59,572 nt of DNA, taken from Paenisporosarcina quisquiliarum. Its GTDB lineage: Bacteria; Bacillota; Bacilli; Bacillales_A; Planococcaceae. Below are positions 1-7,451 of this stretch, piece after piece (position 1 is the first letter of the stretch; each line of letters opens with the position of its first letter). The stretch lies in assembly GCF_027563315.1 (NCBI RefSeq), contig NZ_JAMKBJ010000017.1, positions 1 through 59,572 on the forward strand, written 5' to 3'. The translations under genes and the position numbers were made by a program. The notes below the pieces were generated by a model. It saw only the letters and a list, made by a program, of their open reading frames with translations. It did not search any database and was not told where the DNA came from.

Positions 1-17
1 TTCATATAGTCCTCCTG
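1..17 (-). other. 5' edge of a gene cut by the window (SD and start codon only)
   Basis: Reading the minus strand, an AGGAGG Shine-Dalgarno (complement of 11-16) is followed after five bases by ATG whose first base is at 5. Only the start codon and two further bases are inside the window, so the product cannot be named. It would be transcribed leftwards, in the same direction as the photolyase operon. Confidence 0.55.
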
Positions 18-103
18 TATGTGAGTGAGTCAATTTAGACGTTGATACTCATGCATCATACAAGAGGTCTTTTTTTATTTCAAGAACCTGTTTGGTTTCA
101 TAA

Positions 104-190
104 CAGGAATGCTCCTCGTCGCAAGCGACTGCGGGGTCTCACCTGGACACGCTTTTCCCGCTGGAGTCGCCGCCTTCCACTGCAATCAAT
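104..190 (-). repeat. Dispersed GC-rich Bacillales intergenic repeat
   Basis: An 87-base GC-rich stretch in otherwise AT-rich intergenic DNA. On the minus strand it reads as the familiar pattern of GGAAGGCGGCGACTCC, then GCGGGAAAAGCG, then GTGAGACCCCGCAG, then GACGAGGAGCATTCC. From memory, elements of this pattern occur between genes in many Bacillus-related genomes. It contains a small hairpin (GTCGC-AA-GCGAC). No coding potential is evident. The rest of 1-326 shows no gene. Confidence 0.6.
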
Positions 191-326
191 TAACTGTTCA
201 AAAATTAACAGTCATATACAACGAGGCTTTAAAAATTTCGCCACCACTTATCTTAGGGAATTATTAGACAGGCTCTACTATTATTATTGCTATTCATCAA
301 AAATAACTTCGTTTTGAAGAGAATTC

Positions 327-1733
327 TTAGTCCTTATTTTTTATCTCATCATATGCAAGCAATGCTCTGGCTCGTCCTGCTTTATGCGTCACAACTGGAT
401 ATGGATAAGTTTCTCCGAGTACAACACCTGCTTTTTCAAGCGCTTCCTCAGAAGCTTGCTCTGGTTGGATGATATCTTTGTTGGAAAGACCGTTAAGCTC
501 GGGAATCCATTTTCTGATGTAGATTGCTTCGCTATCGAATTTTGCACTTTGTAAATATGGATTGAAAATACGGAAGTAAGGTGCCGCATCCGCTCCGCTG
601 CCAGAGGCCCATTGCCAACCGAAAATATTATTCGCAATGTCTGAGTCGATGAGCGTATCCCAGAACCATGCCATCCCTTTTGTGAAATCAACCAACAAGT
701 GCTTCGTTAAATAACTTGCCACATTCATACGTACACGATTATGAATATATCCGGTTTGCCACAGTTCACGCATTCCCGCATCGATCAAGGGAATGCCGGT
801 CTGGCCACGACACCATTTTGCGAAATGCTCTTTATTGTTCAACCAAGGGAATTTTAGGAAATTTTCATTCAGTGGTTGTCTTGCTGTTGAAGGATAATGC
901 ACGAGCATTTGATAAGCAAATTCACGCCATATCAACTGGCGAATAAAGGCTTCACTTACATCAGGTTTCATTTTCAACGCATAATGATAAACGCTTCGCA
1001 CCGATAATGCACCGACAGCCAGATACGGGGAAATTCGTGATGTACCAGGCAAAGAAGGGAAATCTCTTTTGATTTTGTACGCGGCAATATCTTCGTCGAT
1101 AAATTTTTTGACCAATTCAATCGCTGCGTCTTCGCCTGGTGTCCAAGTTGCATCAATCCCATCGGTCCATTTAATTTCCGGGACTAGCTCCAACGTTTGA
1201 ATATCTGCAGATATACACTTCAGACTTGAGGGAACCCCCATGAATACAGCATCTCTGAATCGAGGAACCACTTGGGGGACGGATTTTGTCCGGAACTGTT
1301 TATAAAAAGGAGTAAAAACTTTATAAGGTTCTCCATTCTCTTTGACCGATTCCCACGGTGGCAAAAGCATAGTACCTTCAAAAGTCTTCACATTTAGGCC
1401 CTCATCAAACAACTGTTTGGCAAAATCCTCATCTCTTTCACGCTGATCGGGATGGTAAGAGCGATTGAAATAAACAGCTTCAATGGTCATTTCTTCACGA
1501 AGGGCACGAACAGTTTCAGGTAATGGGGAATGGGAAACATAAAGTTCACCACCAAGTTCGCGTATAGACGTTTGTAAGGTTTGCAAATTTCGATGAGTCC
1601 AATATTTGAATGCCGCTCCAAGATTATCTTCCAACACATAGATTGGTAAAACTTCTCCATCTAGTTGTGCTTGGGAGAGGGCGGGGTGATCGTGAAGCCG
1701 TAAATCATTCCGTAAAATGACTGCAATTTTCAT
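327..1733 (-). CDS. phr: Deoxyribodipyrimidine (CPD) photolyase
   Basis: A 468-residue class I photolyase, which uses blue light and FADH- to split cyclobutane pyrimidine dimers in DNA. The N-terminal alpha/beta antenna domain opens with the typical RNDLRLHDHPAL. The C-terminal FAD domain shows WREFAYQ, then HNRVRMNVASYL, then DIANNIFGWQWASGSGAD and PYFRIFNP, all hallmark flavin and DNA contact regions. Length is normal. I take ATG at 1733 because AAGGAG lies 11 bases upstream; the GTG at 1742 would sit only two bases from that SD. It follows a TetR gene by five bases on the same strand, so the pair is probably one operon under that regulator. Antenna chromophore type cannot be told. Confidence 0.93.
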   Translation of the reverse strand: MKIAVILRNDLRLHDHPALSQAQLDGEVLPIYVLEDNLGAAFKYWTHRNLQTLQTSIRELGGELYVSHSPLPETVRALREEMTIEAVYFNRSYHPDQRERDEDFAKQLFDEGLNVKTFEGTMLLPPWESVKENGEPYKVFTPFYKQFRTKSVPQVVPRFRDAVFMGVPSSLKCISADIQTLELVPEIKWTDGIDATWTPGEDAAIELVKKFIDEDIAAYKIKRDFPSLPGTSRISPYLAVGALSVRSVYHYALKMKPDVSEAFIRQLIWREFAYQMLVHYPSTARQPLNENFLKFPWLNNKEHFAKWCRGQTGIPLIDAGMRELWQTGYIHNRVRMNVASYLTKHLLVDFTKGMAWFWDTLIDSDIANNIFGWQWASGSGADAAPYFRIFNPYLQSAKFDSEAIYIRKWIPELNGLSNKDIIQPEQASEEALEKAGVVLGETYPYPVVTHKAGRARALLAYDEIKNKD

Positions 1734-1738
1734 CTTTG

Positions 1739-2320
1739 TCACGACTCCTTACGCGGTTTGACACCATTTTCAATAATGTCATTTAGCATGTCCGCCCAGC
1801 CCTGAATATTTTCATCATTTGCAGGGCGTGCCAAAATGGAATGAAAAAAGAACGACGCAACTAACTCGTTAGGTAAATCTTTACGGACTTCGCCTAACTC
1901 TTTTGCCTTATTTACTTGATTGGACAACATAAAGAACATTTTCCCGTGCAGTCCGTCCATTTGTTTTAAGCGATTCCGGGCAATTTCAGATTCCGATTGA
2001 TCGAGTTGTCCCCGCATAGCAATCATGTGATGTACTTGATCGTACGTCATAAATGTTTTCAGCCACTCTTTCATTGTTTCCAATCCAGTCGTTCTAGATG
2101 CGATTATTTCCATTTCATCCATCACTTTTTTGACCAGGATATACATATAATCCGTTATGAGATCGTCTTTATGACTGTAATATTCATAAATGGTGCTACG
2201 CGCGATATCTAAGTTTGCGGACAATGCCTTAAAAGAAAAGCCTTCATACCCACGTTCAAGCAATAGCTTTTCAGTTTCTCTTAGCATTTCTGCTTCATCC
2301 ATTTTTCTTTGACGCGCCAT
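1739..2320 (-). CDS. TetR/AcrR family transcriptional regulator
   Basis: A 193-residue TetR-type regulator. The N-terminal helix-turn-helix (about residues 8-55, with GYEGFSFKALSANLDIARSTIYEYYSHKDDLI) matches the family, and the C-terminal two thirds is the helical ligand-binding region. ATG at 2320 is chosen because GAGG sits just upstream; a GTG three codons earlier is possible. It lies directly upstream of phr, so it probably represses itself and the photolyase. The ligand is unknown. Nothing visible explains why a photolyase would need a TetR repressor. Confidence 0.85.
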   Translation of the reverse strand: MARQRKMDEAEMLRETEKLLLERGYEGFSFKALSANLDIARSTIYEYYSHKDDLITDYMYILVKKVMDEMEIIASRTTGLETMKEWLKTFMTYDQVHHMIAMRGQLDQSESEIARNRLKQMDGLHGKMFFMLSNQVNKAKELGEVRKDLPNELVASFFFHSILARPANDENIQGWADMLNDIIENGVKPRKES

Positions 2321-2387
2321 TTTCCTCACACCTTACTTATCTGATTGTTCTTTTCAGTATACGTGATATCCCATTAAAATCGAAATA

Positions 2388-2421
2388 AAAACGCGCTCCG
2401 TCTAAGATGGGAGCGCGTTTG
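2388..2421 (-). terminator. Intrinsic terminator after uspA
   Basis: Stem AAACGCGCTCC (2389-2399) with GGAGCGCGTTT (2410-2420). On the minus strand it is followed by a T-rich tract, just past the usp stop codon. Confidence 0.8.
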
Positions 2422-2423
2422 CG

Positions 2424-2912
2424 TTATTTGACTACTATGACAGAGCATGGAGAATCTTTCACAATTTTTTCGCTAACTGAACCTACGAAAAATTTCTGGA
2501 AACCAGATTTCCCGCTATTGCCGACGATAATGGCATCTGCCTGTTCTCTTTCCGCCAAATCCGACAGTGCTTTTGCTGGAGGTCCGTCAATTGCAACGAT
2601 TTGACCATCCACTTGATGGTTGTCCAATTGAACTTGTATAGACTCCGTCATTTGATTTGCATATTCAATCGCTAATTGTCGAGGCGAATCTGAATCTGGT
2701 GGAACCGGTGGTACTGTCGTCATGTCTGTCAAGATTGGAGCAGAACCCAAGGCCTGGCTCGAATAGGCGATATCTCCACCTACCACATCATCATTAACAT
2801 AAGCTATTAACAGCGTGGTATTTGGTTTATGTTCCATCAAGTCTACGGCTTTCGCAAGAGCTGCTCGACTTCCTTCCGACCCATCGTATCCTACAATCAT
2901 TTTGTTAAACAT
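2424..2912 (-). CDS. Universal stress protein UspA family
   Basis: A 162-residue single-domain USP. It starts MFNKMIVGYDGSEGSRAAL, the usual first strand and nucleotide loop. It ends with GNSGKSGFQKFFVGSVSEKI followed by PCSVIVVK, which carries the G-x2-G-x9-G-[ST] ATP-binding pattern. Function is general stress survival in the cytoplasm; the molecular role is not fixed by family. SD AAGGAG precedes ATG at 2912. A 50-residue membrane peptide gene lies 17 bases upstream on the same strand, and a sigma-B-like promoter precedes both. Confidence 0.9.
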   Translation of the reverse strand: MFNKMIVGYDGSEGSRAALAKAVDLMEHKPNTTLLIAYVNDDVVGGDIAYSSQALGSAPILTDMTTVPPVPPDSDSPRQLAIEYANQMTESIQVQLDNHQVDGQIVAIDGPPAKALSDLAEREQADAIIVGNSGKSGFQKFFVGSVSEKIVKDSPCSVIVVK

Positions 2913-2929
2913 GGATGTGAACTCCTTTC

Positions 2930-3082
2930 TTAGCTGAACATAGGGAATACGTAATTAATGAGAAGCCATAATACTGCGAAAAAGATAATTAGATAGGCTG
3001 CATATTTAATAAACGTGGCACCAACCAATCCATTATCCGTTTTTTCCTCACGTCGAACTTCGATATTTTTTCTTTCTTCCAT
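2930..3082 (-). CDS. Small single-pass membrane protein upstream of uspA
   Basis: A 50-residue protein with a charged N-terminus (MEERKNIEVRREEKTDNG) and one hydrophobic helix near the C-terminus (YAAYLIIFFAVLWLLINYVF). GGAG lies upstream of ATG at 3082. It is probably the first gene of a two-gene stress operon with uspA. I do not recognise a named family. Topology suggests a short cytoplasmic tail and one membrane anchor. Confidence 0.7.
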   Translation of the reverse strand: MEERKNIEVRREEKTDNGLVGATFIKYAAYLIIFFAVLWLLINYVFPMFS

Positions 3083-3127
3083 GATGAATCGCTCCATTCT
3101 ATTTGGGTATGTTTTGTTATCATTTAA

Positions 3128-3152
3128 ATACCCTACCTAAATATGCCTAAAC
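3128..3152 (-). promoter_or_regulatory. Candidate sigma-B promoter for the membrane peptide-uspA operon
   Basis: On the minus strand, GTTTAG (complement of 3147-3152), 13 bases, then GGGTAT (complement of 3128-3133). This is close to the B. subtilis sigma-B consensus GTTTAA-N12-14-GGGWAW and is placed about 45 bases before the start codon. General stress control of a usp operon is expected biologically. Confidence 0.65.
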
Positions 3153-3191
3153 TCAAGTGATTAACAGAATAATAATTTTTTTCTAAATGTA

Positions 3192-3219
3192 TTGACAATC
3201 AAAAAATTGTCATGATAAT
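3192..3219 (+). promoter_or_regulatory. bmr operon promoter with embedded inverted repeat
   Basis: -35 TTGACA (3192-3197), 16-base spacer, -10 GATAAT (3214-3219). A perfect 7-base inverted repeat TGACAAT/ATTGTCA (3193-3199 and 3206-3212) fills the -35 and spacer, which is where a repressor operator would sit. Confidence 0.65.
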
Positions 3220-3260
3220 CTTAATAAGTAAATAAACTATGAGAAAAGGAGGTACGTGTC

Positions 3261-3329
3261 ATGATCATCAGAATTGAAATTGCTACAAACTACATAGTTC
3301 GTCCGTACCTGCCGGTCACTTCTCTTTGA
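3261..3329 (+). CDS. BmrB-like leader peptide of the multidrug exporter
   Basis: A 22-residue ORF, MIIRIEIATNYIVRPYLPVTSL, with an excellent SD (AAGGAGGT at 3246-3253, seven bases before ATG). It is followed by two alternative hairpins and a terminator, and then by the bmrC and bmrD homologues. In B. subtilis, bmrB upstream of bmrCD works by ribosome-mediated transcriptional attenuation: drug-stalled ribosomes on the leader prevent terminator formation. The layout here matches that logic, although this peptide is shorter than I remember BmrB to be. The peptide itself need not have a function. Confidence 0.75.
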   Translation: MIIRIEIATNYIVRPYLPVTSL

Positions 3330-3349
3330 TTTTTTAATTAATCATGGAA

Positions 3350-3425
3350 CAGGTGTGGACACCTGAACCTATTTTCATGCGCACACGCATCTGGAAACAG
3401 GGCGTGTGCTTTTTTGTGTTTTTTT
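3350..3425 (+). promoter_or_regulatory. Attenuator (antiterminator and terminator) of the bmrCD operon
   Basis: A hairpin CAGGTG-TGGA-CACCTG (3350-3365) is followed by a terminator stem GCACACGC (3381-3388) with GCGTGTGC (3402-3409) and a T-rich run to about 3425. GTGTG in the first hairpin (3353-3357) can pair with CACAC of the terminator stem (3382-3386). ACCTG in the leader peptide coding region (3307-3311) can pair with CAGGT. This allows ribosome position to decide between termination and read-through. Confidence 0.7.
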
Positions 3426-3537
3426 ACTACCAAATTTTGGTTGTTACAGCTTGGCTGTTTCAAATAGAAAATGCCGAAGACTTTGGGAGTTATGTCTGAG
3501 GTTACTAATCAAAAAACTATGAAAAGGAGTGCTGAAG

Positions 3538-3594
3538 ATGAACATTCAGCTACAGAAGCAAATTTTGATCAAGGAATCTCTAGAAGGTGGCTAG
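3538..3594 (+). CDS. Possible second short leader ORF before bmrC
   Basis: An 18-residue ORF (MNIQLQKQILIKESLEGG) with a good SD, AAAAGGAG, eight bases before ATG. It ends 36 bases before the bmrC start. It may be a translated spacer, a second leader, or a remnant of a longer BmrB frame. Only the SD and position support it. Confidence 0.4.
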   Translation: MNIQLQKQILIKESLEGG

Positions 3595-3630
3595 TGTAAG
3601 CCCATCCTGAAAAAGAAAGAAGGAAATTAT

Positions 3631-5373
3631 ATGTTCTCAGTATTATTTAAACTTAAATGGTTTTTTGCAGAAAACTGGAAACGATACACAATCGCGATTT
3701 CATTATTGATGGTAACAAATGTAATTGAAGTTGTGCCCCCTTGGTTATTAGGGGAATCCATTGATGCCATTTATCAAAAAACATTAACATCACAGTTATT
3801 GATGATTTTCATACTCGCTTTACTTGGAGTAACGGTTCTCAATTACTTAAGTAACTTTGTATGGCAATACCAACTATTTGGCGGAGCCTATGTGATTGAA
3901 AAACAATTGCGTAGCCGCTTGATGAAACAATTTTTACGCATGACGCCTTCGTTTTATGAGAAGAACCGTACAGGAGATCTGATGGCGAGAGCGACAAATG
4001 ATTTAAAAGCAGTTTCGACAACGGCAGGATTCGGTATCTTAACATTGATTGACTCATCCCTTTATATGCTTACGATTTTAGTGACGATGGGAATTCTCGT
4101 TAGTTGGAAACTGACATTAGTAGCTCTTCTTCCACTGCCTATCTTGGCGATCATCATGCAAATTCTCGGCAAGCGCATCCACGAGAAATATATGAAGGCA
4201 CAAGATGCCTTTGGCGATATGAATGATGGCGTACTAGAAGCAGTAGCGGGGGTTCGAGTAATTCGAGCCTACGTGCAAGAACGTGCATCAGAAAAACAAT
4301 TCGCTGAGATGACGGAAGATGTCTATGCGAAAAATATGGAAGTTGAAAAAATTGATGCATTGTTCAATCCCATAACGAAAGTTTTAACAGGGGTCAGTTA
4401 CATGATCGGTTTAGGATATGGTGCTTACCTTGTTTCTCAGCAAGAAATGACACTGGGAGACTTGGTATCATTCAACGTATACCTGGGGATGATTATTTGG
4501 CCGATGTTTGCAATCGGGGAATTGATCAATGTCATGCAACGTGGGAATGCATCTCTTGATCGCGTTCAAGAAACGCTCGATTATGAAGAAGATGTCAAAG
4601 ATGCTTCTTATCCAGTGACCGTATCTCAACCAGGACGCATTGGTTTCTCAGAGGTGAAATTCCAATATCCACAATCTTCTTCGATTAATCTAAGCAACAT
4701 CAACTTGCAATTGGAGCAAGGACAGACGCTTGGAATTGTCGGGAAAACAGGAAGTGGAAAGACGACATTGATCAAGCAGTTATTGCGTGAATACCCAGCT
4801 GGAGAAGGAACAATTTCATTAGCCGGCATCGCAATTGAAGAGCAAACAAAAGACCAGGTTCGCAATTGGATTGGCTATGTTCCGCAAGACCATGTGTTAT
4901 TCTCACGGACTGTCAGAGAAAACATTCTGTTCGGGCATCCGGAAGGTACGGAAGAAGACATTGAGACTGCCATTCGTTTATCCCATTTCCAAAAAGATTT
5001 GCAGTTATTGCCGCAAGGACTGGAAACGCTCGTTGGTGAAAAAGGAGTAGCTTTATCTGGTGGTCAAAAACAACGAATCTCGATTGCCCGGGCACTTATT
5101 AAAAATCCTGAAATCTTATTATTGGATGATTCATTATCTGCTGTAGATGCGAAAACAGAAGCACGGATTATTGAAAATATTCAACAGGAACGACATGGAA
5201 AAACAACGATTATTACAACACATCGTCTATCAGCCATTCAACATGCAGATTGGATTGTTGTATTGGATGATGGCGTGATAATTGAAGAAGGTACACATGA
5301 AGATTTGCTGAAGAATGAGGGCTGGTACAAAGAACAGTTCGACCGTCAGCAAATTGAGGAGGTGTCATCATGA
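3631..5373 (+). CDS. bmrC: Multidrug ABC exporter half-transporter, BmrC/YheI type
   Basis: A 580-residue ABC exporter subunit. Six transmembrane helices occupy about residues 15-300, followed by an ATPase domain from about 335. Walker A is GKTGSGKTT, the signature LSGGQKQR, and Walker B ILLLDDSLSAVD. The residue after the Walker B aspartate is D rather than the catalytic E, as expected for the degenerate site of the heterodimeric BmrC/BmrD exporter. The partner gene overlaps the stop codon (ATGA), so the two are made stoichiometrically. It exports structurally diverse drugs across the membrane. Expression is probably controlled by the upstream attenuator. Confidence 0.92.
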   Translation: MFSVLFKLKWFFAENWKRYTIAISLLMVTNVIEVVPPWLLGESIDAIYQKTLTSQLLMIFILALLGVTVLNYLSNFVWQYQLFGGAYVIEKQLRSRLMKQFLRMTPSFYEKNRTGDLMARATNDLKAVSTTAGFGILTLIDSSLYMLTILVTMGILVSWKLTLVALLPLPILAIIMQILGKRIHEKYMKAQDAFGDMNDGVLEAVAGVRVIRAYVQERASEKQFAEMTEDVYAKNMEVEKIDALFNPITKVLTGVSYMIGLGYGAYLVSQQEMTLGDLVSFNVYLGMIIWPMFAIGELINVMQRGNASLDRVQETLDYEEDVKDASYPVTVSQPGRIGFSEVKFQYPQSSSINLSNINLQLEQGQTLGIVGKTGSGKTTLIKQLLREYPAGEGTISLAGIAIEEQTKDQVRNWIGYVPQDHVLFSRTVRENILFGHPEGTEEDIETAIRLSHFQKDLQLLPQGLETLVGEKGVALSGGQKQRISIARALIKNPEILLLDDSLSAVDAKTEARIIENIQQERHGKTTIITTHRLSAIQHADWIVVLDDGVIIEEGTHEDLLKNEGWYKEQFDRQQIEEVSS

Positions 5374-7127
5374 GTACAGGAAAAAGATTATGGCTGTACG
5401 CCCTTCATTATAAAAAACTGTTAATCATGGGAATCGCCATGCTGACGGTTGCAGTTGCAGCCGATTTGGCAGGTCCTTTGATAGCGAAAAAAATTATTGA
5501 CGAACATATTGCCGATACAACGGCAGGCTCTATTGACTTTGAACCGATTGTGATGCTGCTTAGTGTATTTTTTGCACTAACAGTTGTGGCTGCAGTTTTC
5601 CGTTATGGAGAATATTTATTGCTTCAAAAAGCAGCGAATCGTGTTATTCAAAAAATGCGAAATGATGTGTACCAACACATCCAAACATTGCCGATTCGTT
5701 ACTTTGATAACTTGCCGGCAGGGAAAGTGGTTGCTCGTATCACGAACGATACGGAAGCAATACGAGAATTGTATGTAACGGTTCTTTCTCAATTTGCATC
5801 AAGTGCGATGTACATTACTGGAATTTATGTGGCACTGTTCATCCTGGATTGGAAAATGGCTTCAATCGCCTTGTTCGTTTTACCGATTTTGTTTGTATGG
5901 ATGATTATGTACCGAAAATATGCATCGAAGTATAACCACATCGTCCGTGCAAAAGTAAGTGACATGAACGCGATGATCAATGAATCCATTCAAGGGATGA
6001 CCATTATTCAGGCATTCCGTCGTGAAGCACAAATGCAAGAAGAATTCGAAGTGATGAACCGCGAACATTATAAATATCAAAATAAACTATTGTTCTTGGA
6101 TGCGGGTACCTCCCACAACCTGGTTGGTGCAATCCGTTCGATTACATTTGTTTTATTCATTTGGTATTTCGGAGGGGCTTCATTAAATGCAACTGCTGCA
6201 ATTTCAGTGGGTGTGTTATATGCGTTTGTTGATTACATCACCCGACTATTCCACCCGGTGACTGGTGTCGTAAATCAGTTAGCTAAATTAGAGCAGGCTC
6301 TAGTGGCAGCTGAACGTGTATTCCGATTACTGGATCGTTCTGGTGAAGATGTCAGCGACGAAAAAATTGCCCGTTACCGTGGCAATGTTCGTTTCGAAGA
6401 CGTGTGGTTTGCTTATAAGGATGAAGAATATGTATTGAAAAACATATCATTTGAAGCGAAGCAAGGGGAAACGGTGGCATTAGTTGGTCATACCGGATCC
6501 GGAAAAAGTTCTATCATGAACTTATTGTTCCGTTTCTACGATGTATCCAAAGGCGCCATCACAATCGACGGAACGAATATTCAAGACTTATCACGACAAA
6601 CTGTGCGTGACCATATGGGAATTGTTTTGCAAGATCCATATTTATTTACAGGTACGATCGAATCCAACGTCAGTCTGGGCGATGCAAGAATTTCCCGTGA
6701 AAAAGTGATTGCTTCTCTTGATGCAGTTGGTGGGGAGCGGGTACTGAAGCATTTGCCGAACGGAATTGATGAACCAGTGATTGAAAAAGGAAGCACGCTT
6801 TCTTCAGGACAGCGCCAATTAATTTCATTCGCCCGTGCATTGGCATTTGATCCGGCTATTTTAATTTTGGATGAAGCAACTTCCAATATTGATACAGAAA
6901 CGGAAGAAATCATTCAGCATGCCATGGAAGTACTGAAAAAAGGACGTACGACTTTCATTATTGCGCATCGACTTTCTACTATTAAAAATGCAGATCGCAT
7001 TTTAGTATTGGATCGAGGAGCAATCGTTGAACAAGGGACACATGATGAATTAGTAGCCCTAGGTGGACGCTATGAACAAATGTATCGCTTACAATCTGGA
7101 GTGGCTCTTAACCCGCAAGTGGGTTAA
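5370..7127 (+). CDS. bmrD: Multidrug ABC exporter half-transporter, BmrD/YheH type
   Basis: A 585-residue ABC exporter with a six-helix membrane domain (about residues 15-310) and an ATPase domain. Walker A is GHTGSGKSS, the signature is LSSGQRQ, and Walker B is ILILDEATSNID with the canonical catalytic glutamate. Together with the preceding subunit it gives one consensus and one degenerate ATP site. Its start overlaps the bmrC stop by four bases. A terminator overlaps its stop codon, ending the operon. Confidence 0.92.
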   Translation: MSTGKRLWLYALHYKKLLIMGIAMLTVAVAADLAGPLIAKKIIDEHIADTTAGSIDFEPIVMLLSVFFALTVVAAVFRYGEYLLLQKAANRVIQKMRNDVYQHIQTLPIRYFDNLPAGKVVARITNDTEAIRELYVTVLSQFASSAMYITGIYVALFILDWKMASIALFVLPILFVWMIMYRKYASKYNHIVRAKVSDMNAMINESIQGMTIIQAFRREAQMQEEFEVMNREHYKYQNKLLFLDAGTSHNLVGAIRSITFVLFIWYFGGASLNATAAISVGVLYAFVDYITRLFHPVTGVVNQLAKLEQALVAAERVFRLLDRSGEDVSDEKIARYRGNVRFEDVWFAYKDEEYVLKNISFEAKQGETVALVGHTGSGKSSIMNLLFRFYDVSKGAITIDGTNIQDLSRQTVRDHMGIVLQDPYLFTGTIESNVSLGDARISREKVIASLDAVGGERVLKHLPNGIDEPVIEKGSTLSSGQRQLISFARALAFDPAILILDEATSNIDTETEEIIQHAMEVLKKGRTTFIIAHRLSTIKNADRILVLDRGAIVEQGTHDELVALGGRYEQMYRLQSGVALNPQVG

Positions 7128-7145
7128 GGGGCACTCCCTTTTTTG
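7098..7145 (+). terminator. Terminator of the bmrCD operon
   Basis: A long stem GGAGTGGCTCTTAACCC (from 7098) with GGGTTAAGGGGCACTCC (7121-7137), followed by CTTTTTT. It overlaps the last codons of bmrD. Confidence 0.85.
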
Positions 7146-7189
7146 AGGACTTTCATTCGACAATAGGTTTTCGTTACAAAATTTCAAGC

Positions 7190-7385
7190 TATGGTGCTCA
7201 GCTATCTTTGCCAGTTGAGCTTTTCTTGATGTCTAGCAAGAGTGACGCATTGCGCTTTTGAATGTCTAGCTCCTAGCGCCAGCTCGCACCTAAGCTTCAG
7301 TCTCTCATGCGAAAGCAGGCTTTCGAATCGAGCCTTCCAGCACCGGTGTCGAGCTTGAGTGGCGCTATACGCTTTTCAAGGCATT
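7190..7385. repeat. Degenerate TCTAGCTCC-AGCGCC type intergenic repeat
   Basis: The 324-base gap 7128-7451 has no ORF. It contains GTCTAGCTCCTAGCGCCAGC, then a GCGAAAGCAGGCTTTCG hairpin, CGAGCCTTCCAGCACCGG, TCGAGCTTGAGTGGCGCTAT and ACGCTTTT. This resembles a worn copy of the TCTAGCTnCAGCGCC dispersed repeat that I recall from Bacillus and Geobacillus intergenic regions. Boundaries are approximate. Confidence 0.4.
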
Positions 7386-7451
7386 GCAACTTTATCACGA
7401 AAGTCTTATATTTAGAGAGGCGAAACAAAGGGGTAAGGGGATATAAGAATC

